A DNA stretch of 64,000 bases. Source: Chitinophaga niabensis. Its GTDB lineage: Bacteria > Bacteroidota > Bacteroidia > Chitinophagales > Chitinophagaceae. The translations under genes were made by a program, and so were the position numbers. This document shows, piece after piece, positions 43,538-53,109 of the stretch. Position 1 is the stretch's first letter. Every line of letters begins with the position of its first letter. The DNA lies in the NCBI RefSeq assembly GCF_039545795.1, contig NZ_CP154260.1, forward strand, positions 1,555,001 to 1,619,000, written 5' to 3'. The notes beneath the pieces were generated by a model that was not told the DNA's origin, ran no database searches, and worked only from the letters and a program-made list of their open reading frames with translations.

Positions 43538-44686
43538 ATGAAGATAAAAAGCTACGAACTGTTCCAGGTACCACCACGCTGGCTGTTCCTGAAAATAGAA
43601 ACGGACGAAGGTATCACCGGCTGGGGAGAACCCGTGATCGAAGGAAAAGCGGCCACCGTTAAAACCGCGGTGGACGAACTGATGGAATACCTGGTAGGCA
43701 AGGATCCCATGCATATCGAAGACCACTGGAACGTAATGTACCGCGCGGGCTTCTACCGTGGTGGCCCTATCCTTATGAGTGCCATCGCGGGCATCGACCA
43801 GGCGTTGTGGGACATCAAAGGAAAATATTACAACGCACCCATTCACCAGTTACTCGGTGGCAAAGCGCGGGAAAAAATGAAAGTCTACTCCTGGATCGGG
43901 GGAGATCGCCCCGCAGAAGTAGGAGAGGCCGCCCGTAAAATGAAAGAACAGGGTTTCCTGGCTGTAAAGATGAATGCCACGGAAGAACTGCAGTATGTAG
44001 ACAGTTACGAAAAAATAGATGCCGCCATTGCGCGCATCGCCGCCGTACGCGAAGCCGGTGGCCCCGGAATGGGCATTGGCATAGACTTTCACGGCCGGGT
44101 ACACAAACCCATGGCCAAAATACTCGCCAAAGAACTGGAGCCTTTCCGGCCCATGTTCATTGAAGAACCTGTACTCCCTGAAAACAACGAAGACTTAAGA
44201 GAAATAGCACAGCACGTAGCCATCCCTATCGCCACCGGTGAACGCATGTTCTCCAAATGGCAGTTCAAAACATTGCTGAAAGAGGGATACGCAGATATCA
44301 TTCAACCGGATGTTTCCCACGCGGGTGGTATCACCGAATGTAAAAAGATCATTTCCATGGCAGAGGCATTTGATGTAGCTGCAGCGCCGCATTGCCCGCT
44401 GGGTCCCATTGCACTGGCGGCCTGCCTGCAGGTGGATGCTACCTGTCACAATGCTTTTATACAGGAGCAAAGTCTCGGTATTCACTATAATAAAGGCAGC
44501 GATCTGCTTGACTACCTCACAGACAAAACGGTATTCCAATACAGTGATGGTTATGTGGATATTCCTTCCAAACCCGGTCTCGGTATAGAGATCAACGAAG
44601 CGCATGTAAGAAAAATGGCCGAAGAAGGCCACAACTGGCGCAACCCTGTGTGGCGTCATACGGACGGCAGTGTAGCGGAATGGTAA
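43538..44686 (+). CDS. dgoD: D-galactonate dehydratase
   Basis: This enolase-superfamily enzyme (382 residues, the same length as the E. coli enzyme) converts D-galactonate to 2-dehydro-3-deoxygalactonate. The predicted active-site residues fall on the same numbers as in E. coli DgoD: metal ligands D183, E209 and E235, acid H185 (IDFHGR) and base H285 (APHCPLG). The N-terminal capping domain covers about 1-120. The gap to the aldolase gene is 11 bp and to the transporter gene 19 bp. The exact agreement makes the assignment secure. Confidence 0.97.
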   Translation: MKIKSYELFQVPPRWLFLKIETDEGITGWGEPVIEGKAATVKTAVDELMEYLVGKDPMHIEDHWNVMYRAGFYRGGPILMSAIAGIDQALWDIKGKYYNAPIHQLLGGKAREKMKVYSWIGGDRPAEVGEAARKMKEQGFLAVKMNATEELQYVDSYEKIDAAIARIAAVREAGGPGMGIGIDFHGRVHKPMAKILAKELEPFRPMFIEEPVLPENNEDLREIAQHVAIPIATGERMFSKWQFKTLLKEGYADIIQPDVSHAGGITECKKIISMAEAFDVAAAPHCPLGPIALAACLQVDATCHNAFIQEQSLGIHYNKGSDLLDYLTDKTVFQYSDGYVDIPSKPGLGIEINEAHVRKMAEEGHNWRNPVWRHTDGSVAEW

Positions 44687-44705
44687 ACACAGATCGAACC
44701 TAAAC

Positions 44706-45989
44706 ATGAAACCTACAAAAATCCGCTTCCAGGTACTGTTCCTGATATTTGTGAACGTTGTGATCAACTACATGGACAGAAGTAACCTGGCCGTAGCCGC
44801 TTCTGAAATAGACAAGGAATTTGGATTCACACCGGTACAACTGGGCCTGATCTTCTCCGCCTTCAGCTGGACGTACCTGCTCTTTCAGATCCCCGGCGGT
44901 ATCCTGGTGAACCGTTTCAGCCCGCGTATCCTGTATGCTTTTAGCCTCATTGCCTGGTCGCTGACAACGGTGATGCAGGGATTTGCAAAGGGTTTTGCCA
45001 CGTTATTCGGTCTTCGTATGGCCACCGGCGTATTTGAAGCACCCGCATTTCCCATCAACAACCGCGTAGTGAGCAACTGGTTCCCGGATAATGAGCGGGC
45101 TTCTGCTATTGCGGTCTATACCTCCGGCCAGTTCCTGGGCCTGGCATTTTTGATGCCGGTGTTATCGAAGATCCAGCTGGAAGTAGGCTGGAAAGGACTG
45201 TTTGTGGTAACAGGTCTCATCGGTATTATCTGGGGTATTATATGGTATATCTTCTACCGCGATCCGCTCAAACACAAGGCGGTTAACGCAGCGGAGCTGG
45301 AACATATTGAAAGCGGCGGTGGTCTGCTGGACAAGCAGCAGGCAGCGGCCGAAAAGAAAAACGCCTTCCGCTGGTCGGACCTTAAAGCTGTGCTCTCTTA
45401 CCGCAAGCTCTGGGGGATCTATATCGGCCAGTTTGCCGTGAACTCCACACTCTGGTTCTTCCTCACCTGGTTCCCGAAATACCTTGTGGATTATCGTGGC
45501 CTGGATTTCATTAAATCAGGTTATTGGGCCTCGATTCCTTATCTCGCAGCATTCACAGGTATTTTATGCTCCGGCTTTTTATCTGATTACCTGGTGAAGA
45601 AAGGGGTATCTCCGGCAAAAGCGCGCAAACGGCCTATTATCATAGGCTTGCTGGTATCTGCTTTTATATTGGGTGCCAACTACGTAAATGAACCTGCGTT
45701 CATCATCCTTTTTATGTCTGTTTCCTTTTTTGGAGTGGGTTTTGCTTCCATTACCTGGATCTTTGTATCAACGCTGGCGCCTAAACATCTTATCAATCTT
45801 ACAGGCGGCGTGTTTAACTTCATTGGCCAGCTGGCCGGTATTATTGTGCCTGTCGTAATAGGCTTCCTGGCAAGCGGTGGCAGCTTTGCGCCGGCATTGG
45901 TATTTGTTGCGGTGATGGGACTAATGGGTGCATGCTCGTACATTTTCCTGGTGGGGAATGTGGAACGTATAAAAACAGGCGAAGAATGA
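44706..45989 (+). CDS. MFS transporter, anion:cation symporter family (probable D-galactonate importer)
   Basis: The 427-residue protein has 12 predicted membrane segments and the ACS-family features of hexuronate and galactonate transporters: NYMDRSNLAVAA in the first segment, the loop FQIPGGILVNRF, and IFSAFSWTYLLFQ. It probably imports galactonate by proton symport, as DgoT does. The position inside the dgo operon, with its stop overlapping the kinase start (ATGA), supports this. Hexuronate specificity (ExuT-like) would be the main alternative. Confidence 0.9.
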   Translation: MKPTKIRFQVLFLIFVNVVINYMDRSNLAVAASEIDKEFGFTPVQLGLIFSAFSWTYLLFQIPGGILVNRFSPRILYAFSLIAWSLTTVMQGFAKGFATLFGLRMATGVFEAPAFPINNRVVSNWFPDNERASAIAVYTSGQFLGLAFLMPVLSKIQLEVGWKGLFVVTGLIGIIWGIIWYIFYRDPLKHKAVNAAELEHIESGGGLLDKQQAAAEKKNAFRWSDLKAVLSYRKLWGIYIGQFAVNSTLWFFLTWFPKYLVDYRGLDFIKSGYWASIPYLAAFTGILCSGFLSDYLVKKGVSPAKARKRPIIIGLLVSAFILGANYVNEPAFIILFMSVSFFGVGFASITWIFVSTLAPKHLINLTGGVFNFIGQLAGIIVPVVIGFLASGGSFAPALVFVAVMGLMGACSYIFLVGNVERIKTGEE

Positions 45990-46900
45990 AATATTTTTTA
46001 AGCTGTGACTGGGGCACCAGTTCCTTCCGGCTGCGGCTGGTGGAAGATCTCAAAATAATTGCGGAAGAAAGATCGGGTACCGGTATTGCAGGTACATACC
46101 AGCAATGGCAGCAGGCATCTTTACCACGTGAGGAATTTTTTGCTGCGATCATTAACCGGCAGATTGATGTGTTGGCTGAAAGAACGGGTATTTCGCTGGA
46201 AGAAATTCCGGTGGTATTGTCCGGCATGGCATCTTCCAGCATAGGGATGGTAGAGCTTCCTTATAAGGAATTGCCCTTCAGCCTGAGTGGAAGTGATCTG
46301 ACGGTACATAGGTCCGGCCGGTTTATTATCATCTCCGGTGCCTGCAGTGAGAATGATGTGATGCGGGGTGAAGAAACGAAAGTAGTGGGTTGTGCAGCCT
46401 CCTTGCCGGATACCGCATTGTTACTGATGCCGGGTACGCATAATAAACACCTGGTAGTGAAAGGAGGGGAGGTAGTTCGTTTTAAAACTTATATGACGGG
46501 AGAGTTCTTTGATCTTTTATCTACACATAGCATCCTGGCTGCATCGGTCAACAGCGATGGAATGTTGGATGATCCCGCCTGCCGTGACTGTTTTAAATTA
46601 GGGTTGCAAGCCGGGTGGGCAGGGAATTTGCTGCATGCTGCTTTTATGGTGCGGACTAACCAGTTGCTTAAAAAAATACCACCTGCTTATAACAGTTTTT
46701 ATTTAAGCGGGTTACTTATAGGTGCAGAACTGAAAGAGGTGCCGGCTAATATGCCGGTATACCTGGTGGCGGGGGCATCGCATATTCCGCTTTATACTTT
46801 GGCTTGCCAGATCCTGAGCATTCGTGTGGAGGCGGTGGTAGATGCTGATGAGGCGTTGATCCGGGGACAGTGGGGGGTGATTTCCAACGTAGCGGACTAA
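45986..46900 (+). CDS. dgoK: 2-dehydro-3-deoxygalactonokinase
   Basis: The start at 45986 overlaps the transporter stop by 4 bases (ATGA) and gives 304 residues beginning MKYFLSCDWGTSSFRLR, the phosphate-binding loop of the DgoK family. Further family blocks are VLSGMASSSIGMVELPY, LMPGTHNKHLVV and TGEFFDLLSTHSIL. It phosphorylates 2-dehydro-3-deoxygalactonate at O6 to give the aldolase substrate. It is the last gene of the operon, followed by a strong terminator 6 bp downstream. No regulator gene (GntR-type DgoR) is encoded next to the operon. Confidence 0.95.
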   Translation: MKYFLSCDWGTSSFRLRLVEDLKIIAEERSGTGIAGTYQQWQQASLPREEFFAAIINRQIDVLAERTGISLEEIPVVLSGMASSSIGMVELPYKELPFSLSGSDLTVHRSGRFIIISGACSENDVMRGEETKVVGCAASLPDTALLLMPGTHNKHLVVKGGEVVRFKTYMTGEFFDLLSTHSILAASVNSDGMLDDPACRDCFKLGLQAGWAGNLLHAAFMVRTNQLLKKIPPAYNSFYLSGLLIGAELKEVPANMPVYLVAGASHIPLYTLACQILSIRVEAVVDADEALIRGQWGVISNVAD

Positions 46901-46905
46901 ATATA

Positions 46906-46944
46906 GGGACAGATCTTTGGATAGAAGACCTGTCCCATTTTTTT
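46906..46944. terminator. terminator of the dgo operon
   Basis: GGGACAGATCTT (46906-46917) pairs with AAGACCTGTCCC (46925-46936) with one mismatch, followed by ATTTTTTT. It also lies directly after the convergent lyase-like gene. Confidence 0.85.
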
Positions 46945-46959
46945 ATAGGAAAGGCAGGT

Positions 46960-49311
46960 TTATTGCTTCACCAGTTTCTTCGTCACTGCTTTCCCATTTT
47001 GTTGTAACTGCACAGAGTACAAACCAGCCGGTACTGTTTCTCCTTTGAAGACCGCGTTATGTTGCCCGGCCAGTAAAAATCCATTCAGCAACACGGCCAC
47101 CGGCCGGCCTTGCATATCAAATACAGTAAGCCTTGTTTGCCCCGCGTTTTTCAGGAACACCGTGATCCTGCAATTATCTTTGAATGGATTCGGCGCATAA
47201 TCAATCGTAAACGGAGCCGGGAGTATATCAGGAGACTCCGTTTTAGCACTTATTAACCCCGCCAATGGAGCTGCAGTATTTATTTCCAACTGTGGCGGAT
47301 TGGCAGCTGCTTCTTTTGAATTGAAGAATATACGCGGATCATGTGCCTGCAAACTTTTCAATGCCAGGGAAATAGTAGTACGGCCAGCCGTAAGTTCGCT
47401 TTGTACATATGTGGTGATATCCCAGTTGTAATAAGTGTTCGCAGCATTCGTTACTGTTTGAGTGGCCAATGCGGTAGTGCCGGAAGCAGGTTTGTTATTC
47501 CAGGTAATAGCAGATTCCGTCCATGTAGTATTTGCAACGGCGTATACAGCTACCGGTACACTGGGTGTGGTGGTGCCATCTATCTTGCCATATACCTTCA
47601 ATACTGCAGAAGTAATATTGCTGCCTGCTGAAGAGAGATTAAAGGTCAGGTATGTTTCCCGTGCATTGTTCAGTTGGCCGGCCGGCGATACCTTGGTGAT
47701 CAGCAGAGTAGGATCTGTAGTGCCATGTGTAATACCGGCATTGGAACCATCCCGCACATAAGCATCCTGTGTAGGGTTTAATACGATGGAAGAGGATGCC
47801 GTACTGGCCTTTACTTCTGTATAACTGTTCCAGAGGTCCTGGCTGTTGCCATGGCCTGTAATGCGCACATACCTTGCTGCCCGGGCAGAGAATGGAAATG
47901 ATTGCAGGTTCAGGCTGGTGCCACTGCTAACAAGGTTGGTAGCGGCGGTAGTCCAGTTAACACCGTCCAGCCCGGTGTGCACATCAAAGCTGGAGGTACG
48001 GATATCTCCTTTGTAAAATGCGATCTGTACACCGTTAACTGTTTGGGTATCGGATAAACATAACTGTATCCATTGTCCATCGCCGCTGGCGGACCATCGG
48101 GTAGCAAGGTTATTGTCCAGCACATTGGCCGGTACGTTTCCATCATCGGCACTGGCTGTAACGGGAATGCATGCAGGTGTGCCTGTGACGGTGATGCCTA
48201 CCGCTGTAGATGTGGTGGTAGCACTTTGGTTATCGGTAGCTTTGGCAGTGAGGCTATAGGTACCTGCCGGTACATTATTCCAGGCAAAAGTAAACGGGCT
48301 GCTCAGCGCTTCTCCCAGTTTCGTTCCACCATTAAAGAATTCTACCTTGCTGATGCTGCCATCTGCATCCGTAGCATTGGCGTTAATGGTGATGTTAGCC
48401 GGGGCAGCAAAAGAAGCGCCATTGGCAGGGGCTGTAATGGATACGGCCGGCGGTTGATTTACGCCGCCTATGTCGCTGGGGCAGAGGCTTGCACTGCTTT
48501 CTGTTATACAGAAGTCGTTGAACAGAACCTGCTCGCTGCGGAGTACTGGGTCCTTGCCCCGGTATACACCCCATTTGCCGCGGTTGTAGTCTGCGCCGGT
48601 ACGCCACATATCAAGACTGTTATTCGTGTAAGAAAGCAGGGTAACGCCATCACTCAGTCTTTTTAAAGTGATCTCAAAAGTGCCCGCGCTGCCTTCGCTG
48701 CTTTTGTATTTCACGTAGGCTTCTACCCATGCTCCTTTAAAGGGCGCGAGGTTTACCTCGGCTACCGTACCCAATCCGCCGCTTTCACTGCCGGTGCTGT
48801 GAATGATCTGCATCTTTTGTGGATTGCCTGCCCGCGGAGTGATGGTGATCAGCGGAGCACCAGCGTCTCCTTCAATGGCTTTGATCTGGAAAATGTGGGT
48901 GAACCGGCTGGAAGGAATAAACCCTGCATCAAGTTTGAATTTCCAGCGGTAATAGGCGGTTTGCCCTTGTGTGTGCTGCATGTCTGCCGGAGAGCCGCTG
49001 CCGCCTTTTATTTCCATGCGGGTACGGTCCTCGTTCGTGCAACGGTCATCGTCCTCAACAGGATGGCTGTGAAAAACAAATACGTTCCGGCCCAGGGTAT
49101 TATCAAAGATCTCTGTTACGTGCGGTCCGAAAGAAGTGTGCCGGCAATCAGGTGATTCTATGCCAAATCCTTTTGATTCGATCAATTGGTAGGTATTGCC
49201 AGGGCCATCTGCTTTGAGGGTTACCTGTGCCTGTGAAGTAAGGCCCGTTAATAGCACGAGCATAGCTGCTCCCCATTTGGAAGCGGTTTTCATAACGTTG
49301 TGGAAGTTCAT
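46960..49311 (-). CDS. secreted polysaccharide-lyase-like modular protein with T9SS tail
   Basis: The 783-residue protein has a signal peptide (either ATG 49311 or 49293; cleavage after LTSQAQ). Residues about 40-280 form a jelly-roll domain like bacterial polysaccharide lyases, with DRTRMEIKGGSG, YYRWKFKLDAGF and FTHIFQIKA blocks. Then follow an Ig-like domain (285-376, VSITAPANGASF), an F5/8 type C (CBM32-like) domain (380-503), a CBM96/DNRLRE-type domain (508-678, QDAYVRDGS) and a type A T9SS sorting domain (705-783, ending KKLVKQ). Uronic-acid-containing polysaccharides are the likely substrate, inferred from the fold. It lies tail to tail with the dgo operon and has a LacI-type palindrome upstream. 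Confidence 0.78.
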   Translation of the reverse strand: MNFHNVMKTASKWGAAMLVLLTGLTSQAQVTLKADGPGNTYQLIESKGFGIESPDCRHTSFGPHVTEIFDNTLGRNVFVFHSHPVEDDDRCTNEDRTRMEIKGGSGSPADMQHTQGQTAYYRWKFKLDAGFIPSSRFTHIFQIKAIEGDAGAPLITITPRAGNPQKMQIIHSTGSESGGLGTVAEVNLAPFKGAWVEAYVKYKSSEGSAGTFEITLKRLSDGVTLLSYTNNSLDMWRTGADYNRGKWGVYRGKDPVLRSEQVLFNDFCITESSASLCPSDIGGVNQPPAVSITAPANGASFAAPANITINANATDADGSISKVEFFNGGTKLGEALSSPFTFAWNNVPAGTYSLTAKATDNQSATTTSTAVGITVTGTPACIPVTASADDGNVPANVLDNNLATRWSASGDGQWIQLCLSDTQTVNGVQIAFYKGDIRTSSFDVHTGLDGVNWTTAATNLVSSGTSLNLQSFPFSARAARYVRITGHGNSQDLWNSYTEVKASTASSSIVLNPTQDAYVRDGSNAGITHGTTDPTLLITKVSPAGQLNNARETYLTFNLSSAGSNITSAVLKVYGKIDGTTTPSVPVAVYAVANTTWTESAITWNNKPASGTTALATQTVTNAANTYYNWDITTYVQSELTAGRTTISLALKSLQAHDPRIFFNSKEAAANPPQLEINTAAPLAGLISAKTESPDILPAPFTIDYAPNPFKDNCRITVFLKNAGQTRLTVFDMQGRPVAVLLNGFLLAGQHNAVFKGETVPAGLYSVQLQQNGKAVTKKLVKQ

Positions 49312-49594
49312 CGCATATTGGTTTTATGGTAAAGAAAAGAGGAATAACAACACATCATTTATGCGGTCGGGTCAAAACAGGCGGGTCTTATATAAATATA
49401 GTGCAAACGTTTGCAATTATATCCTGAAAGGCTGCTGTATTATTGCATGGGATAAAATGTTATCAGGAAAAGAGAGGATTAAATCATAAACTGCCTGACT
49501 GACCTATGGCCATGTTGGAAGAAAATATTCCCGATACCGCAAATTCCGGCCGCTCTTTTTCCCGATATGGTAAACCCCCGTTTCCCGTCAGCGC
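49312..49594. other. divergent control region between the lyase-like gene and the siderophore receptor gene
   Basis: About 280 bp without a gene. It holds one perfect LacI-type palindrome (49402-49415) on the lyase side; the receptor promoter box begins at its far end. I see no hairpin or other element. Confidence 0.6.
49402..49415. promoter_or_regulatory. perfect LacI-type operator palindrome
   Basis: TGCAAACGTTTGCA is a perfect 14-bp palindrome with the central CG and the TGnAAnCGnTTnCA layout of LacI/PurR/CcpA-type operators. It is 91 bp upstream of the lyase-like gene start and about 200 bp from the receptor gene. No LacI-family gene is in this window. Confidence 0.7.
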
Positions 49595-49602
49595 TACCTT
49601 TG
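49595..49602 (+). promoter_or_regulatory. TAnnTTTG promoter box of the siderophore receptor gene
   Basis: TACCTTTG is a perfect -7 element 18 bp before the ATG at 49621. It lies downstream of the alternative ATG at 49567, which argues against that earlier start. Confidence 0.65.
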
Positions 49603-49620
49603 CAAAAAGGTCCCAACCAT

Positions 49621-51849
49621 ATGTGTAAACAGCTACTTCAATTCTTTTTAATAATATCACCTGCCATCTCTTTCGCCCAAACGAAAAGCGACAGCCTCAA
49701 AGCCAGCCGGGACACCACCCGCCAGCTCCAGACTGTAGAAGTAACGGGCCGTAAGGACAACTCCTACAAAAACGAACGCTCCTTTTCTGCCACAAAGATT
49801 GAAATGGCAGTAAAAGATGTGCCCCAGGCCATCTCTACCGTTACCAAAGAACTGATGCAGGACCAACAGGCTTTCCGCATGGGAGATATCGTGAAAAATG
49901 TCAGCGGAGTTAACCAGTTCTCCGGTTATGACGACTTCACACTCAGAGGTTTCCGCAGCACCACCCAGTTACTCAACGGCCTCAGAACAGTGACCGGTTT
50001 CTGGAGTATGCCGCTACTGGTGAACATCGAGCGTGTAGAAGTTATCAAAGGCCCCGCTGCCGCACTGTTCGGTAACACAGATCCCGGCGGTACCATCAAC
50101 AGCGTCACCAAAAAGCCCCTGGATGTAAACAGAAAGGTTTTTGGCTTCTCTGTTGGCAGTTTCCAGACATACCGCGGCACCATTGACCTTACAGGCCCGC
50201 TGAATGAAGAGAAAACAGTATTGTACCGCCTGAACCTCGGCTACGAGAACAGTGAAACATTCAAAACCAATATGGGCACTGAAAATCTCGTGATCAGTCC
50301 ATCCCTCTCATTTGCGCCCACCAACAAAACAAGGGTGAACCTGGACCTGGTGTATTCCATGTCCAATGGCAAACTATACCGTGGCCAACCGATCTTCGGC
50401 GCAGAAGCGGGAACACAACTAAATTCTACCCCCATCTCTTTCACCATCGGCAAGGCAAACGACTTCCTGAAAGAAAAGAACGTTTCAGCCAACATATCAT
50501 TGAGCCATCAGTTTTCACAGAACTTTTCATTCAACGTTTCCTACCTGAAATATCAGTGGAATGAGAACCTGATGGAGCACCGCACCTCCAATGGTTATGC
50601 GGTGGACAGTGCCGGAAGGCAAATTCCTACCCTTATGCAGATGATGACCATCCGCAGGTTATCGAAGAAATACAACGATAATATGACGGCCTATTTCGTG
50701 AGCCGCTTCAGCACAGGCGCATTAGAGCATCACCTGCTGGTGGGGTACGACTTCAATCAGTTTTCCGTTCCCGTAGGTGGTTCCAGTGAAACCTCAAAGG
50801 AGGGTTACCGCCTGAAGAATGGCACAGTTGGCAACTATGTTAAAGCGAATAAAGAGAATTTCATACTGGATGCAAATGGTAACCCGGTACCCAATGTGCC
50901 GCACTTTAACCTGCTGAATCCGGACTATTCCATTGCCACCACTTCCGGTTATATCACTACCAGTACGGCTACAGCCCCTGCAAGGAATATGGCGCATGGC
51001 ATCTACCTGCAGGATAACATCAGGTGGAACAAATTCTCCCTGCTCATTGGGCTGAGAAAAGAATTCTATAAAGATAAGTTCAACTATTCCAAACCTGCGG
51101 AGAAACAGGTAGAACAAAATTCTTTCATCCCCCGTATCGGCCTCGTGTATAACCTTACACCCGATATCAATGTATATGGAATATACGTGCAGGGATTCAT
51201 GCCGCAGACCTCTTCAACCATGGTCAATCCCAACGTAGGTGGCCCCTTCGACCCCCTTACCAGCCGCATGTATGAAGTGGGTGCAAAGGGAGATTTCCTG
51301 AACAGGAAGCTGGGAGCTACCGTGGCCTTGTATCATCTCGAACAAAACAATGTACTGGTAAATGCCAACGACCCCAATAATCCTGAACGCCTCGAGCAAC
51401 GGGGGCAAGAGCGTGGCCGTGGTGTAGAAGTAGACGTTAACGGCCGCATACTGGATAATCTCTCCATCAGCGCAAACTATACTTTCAGCGAAACCGTAAT
51501 TACACGCTCCGCTGATCCCAAAATGGCAGGCAGGCTGAAGGAGAATGCTCCGCGCCAGCAAGGCGGCCTCTGGGTGAAATACGCTTTCCGGAATGGTCAG
51601 TTGAAAGGTTTGGGTGCTGCTGCCGGTGGTAGTTTTGTGACCCAGCGGAGAACGTTCTCTGAAATACTGGAGCTGCCGGGTTATGCGGTAGCGAACGCAG
51701 CGCTGTATTATCATTTCGATAAGATCCAGCTCGCTGTTAACATCAACAATATTTTAGACAAAACACACTGGATCGGTGGATACGATTATAACCGTCTGTT
51801 CCCGGGCGCACCACGTAACATTCAGGCGACCATCTATTATACTTTGTAA
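49621..51849 (+). CDS. TonB-dependent siderophore receptor
   Basis: From the ATG at 49621 the protein has 742 residues with a good signal peptide (to about residue 18, ISFAQ). A TonB-box-like QTVEVTG, a plug domain (KDVPQAISTVTKELMQDQQAFRMGD, DDFTLRGFRS, VEVIKGPAAALFGNTDPGG) and a beta-barrel follow. It is of the FhuA/FoxA siderophore-receptor type and ends in a typical aromatic strand (RNIQATIYYTL). It imports ferric siderophore. The next gene, a PepSY membrane protein, starts on the base after its stop, which fits removal of iron from the siderophore after uptake. No Fur site was confidently identified. Confidence 0.94.
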   Translation: MCKQLLQFFLIISPAISFAQTKSDSLKASRDTTRQLQTVEVTGRKDNSYKNERSFSATKIEMAVKDVPQAISTVTKELMQDQQAFRMGDIVKNVSGVNQFSGYDDFTLRGFRSTTQLLNGLRTVTGFWSMPLLVNIERVEVIKGPAAALFGNTDPGGTINSVTKKPLDVNRKVFGFSVGSFQTYRGTIDLTGPLNEEKTVLYRLNLGYENSETFKTNMGTENLVISPSLSFAPTNKTRVNLDLVYSMSNGKLYRGQPIFGAEAGTQLNSTPISFTIGKANDFLKEKNVSANISLSHQFSQNFSFNVSYLKYQWNENLMEHRTSNGYAVDSAGRQIPTLMQMMTIRRLSKKYNDNMTAYFVSRFSTGALEHHLLVGYDFNQFSVPVGGSSETSKEGYRLKNGTVGNYVKANKENFILDANGNPVPNVPHFNLLNPDYSIATTSGYITTSTATAPARNMAHGIYLQDNIRWNKFSLLIGLRKEFYKDKFNYSKPAEKQVEQNSFIPRIGLVYNLTPDINVYGIYVQGFMPQTSSTMVNPNVGGPFDPLTSRMYEVGAKGDFLNRKLGATVALYHLEQNNVLVNANDPNNPERLEQRGQERGRGVEVDVNGRILDNLSISANYTFSETVITRSADPKMAGRLKENAPRQQGGLWVKYAFRNGQLKGLGAAAGGSFVTQRRTFSEILELPGYAVANAALYYHFDKIQLAVNINNILDKTHWIGGYDYNRLFPGAPRNIQATIYYTL

Positions 51850-53070
51850 ATGACATTTAAGAAAATATCAGGAAAATTGCATCTCTGGCTCGGCCTCACC
51901 GCCGGTCTGGTGGTTTTAATAAGTTTGCTGGCCGCCGCAGTATTCGTATGGGAGCAGGAACTGAATGAATGGTATCACCACGATAAGATATTTGTTAAGT
52001 CAGTAGGCAGGGAGCGTTTACCAATGGATACGATTATCGCAAAAGCCAGAACGCTGGCCTTTGCGGACAGTACGCTCACCTTCATGAACGTAGATAGTGA
52101 TCCCGCAAAAGCTTTCAGCTTCATCAACTATAAACCGGCAGTAAAAAAAGGCTGGACCTGGGCCTCGGGGATGGATGCATACAGCCGGATCTATGTTGAT
52201 CAATATACCGGCGAAGTACTGGGCGCCATTGATATGCGGTACGACTGGATCTTCAGTATACGTATGCTGCATCAGTGCCTGCTGATCAATTATGATGTAG
52301 GCCATTACATAGTTGGTTTTGCCACGCTGATCATCCTCATCATGGTAGTGACGGGTATTGTGTTATGGTGGCCAAAGAACAAGGCTGCATTAAAACAACG
52401 CGTATGGTTCCGCTGGAAAGACACTACCCGCTGGAAAAGGAAAAACTACGACCTGCATAACATCGGCGGTATCTACAGTTTCTTTTTCATTATCATCTTT
52501 GCCCTCACCGGCCTGGTATGGACTTTCGATTGGTGGGAAGACAGTGTTTACCGCATGTTGGGCAATGATCCCAAAAAAGTATTTCCGAAACCTCCGGTGC
52601 CTGCACCCGCAGAAAATAATGTGAACAATGTGCTGGATCTTGTGCTGGCGGATGCAGCCAAACGTGTTCCAGGATGGGAAAACATGGGTGTTTCTATCCT
52701 AAGGAAAGAGGATCGTGCCATCTCAATGAATGTAAAATATACCTCCGGCCGTTCAGGTTGGAATGAATGGGATAACTACTATTATCATCCTAAAACAGGG
52801 GAATTATACCACACCATCACGCACGATCAGAAAACACTGGGTGCCAAATGGCGTAACAGTAACTATCCCATTCACGTAGGCAGTATTTATGGATGGCCCA
52901 CTAAGCTGTTAGCTACCTTCATCGCATTATTCTGCGCTTCGCTACCCGTTACCGGGTTTTACATCTGGTGGGGTAGAAGGAAGAAGGCGCAAACTGCTGT
53001 TCCCCGGCCGGTAAAAAAGACGCCAATGGGAAAAAGCATTAAATCAGCGGAAGCCCTCTCAAAAGTATGA
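51850..53070 (+). CDS. PepSY-domain inner-membrane protein (putative ferric-siderophore reductase)
   Basis: The 406-residue protein has four membrane helices (LWLGLTAGLVVLISLLAAAVF near residue 12, GHYIVGFATLIILIMVVTGIV near 155, IGGIYSFFFIIIFALTGLVW near 205, LLATFIALFCASLPVTGFYIWW near 355) with PepSY periplasmic segments between them. Histidines near the membrane (WYHHDK, LHQCLL, HNIGG) could bind haem. Such PepSY-TM proteins are encoded next to siderophore receptors and are proposed to reduce ferric iron in the periplasm. It starts immediately after the receptor stop codon, so the two are translationally coupled. Confidence 0.9.
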   Translation: MTFKKISGKLHLWLGLTAGLVVLISLLAAAVFVWEQELNEWYHHDKIFVKSVGRERLPMDTIIAKARTLAFADSTLTFMNVDSDPAKAFSFINYKPAVKKGWTWASGMDAYSRIYVDQYTGEVLGAIDMRYDWIFSIRMLHQCLLINYDVGHYIVGFATLIILIMVVTGIVLWWPKNKAALKQRVWFRWKDTTRWKRKNYDLHNIGGIYSFFFIIIFALTGLVWTFDWWEDSVYRMLGNDPKKVFPKPPVPAPAENNVNNVLDLVLADAAKRVPGWENMGVSILRKEDRAISMNVKYTSGRSGWNEWDNYYYHPKTGELYHTITHDQKTLGAKWRNSNYPIHVGSIYGWPTKLLATFIALFCASLPVTGFYIWWGRRKKAQTAVPRPVKKTPMGKSIKSAEALSKV

Positions 53071-53109
53071 TCTTTCTCTTGAGGCGCCCCCCTTTTTAGG
53101 TTTCTAGAT

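Noticed and set aside
49567..49620. Earlier ATG for the siderophore receptor
   Set aside because: It lies upstream of the TACCTTTG promoter box and puts 18 non-signal residues before a good signal peptide.
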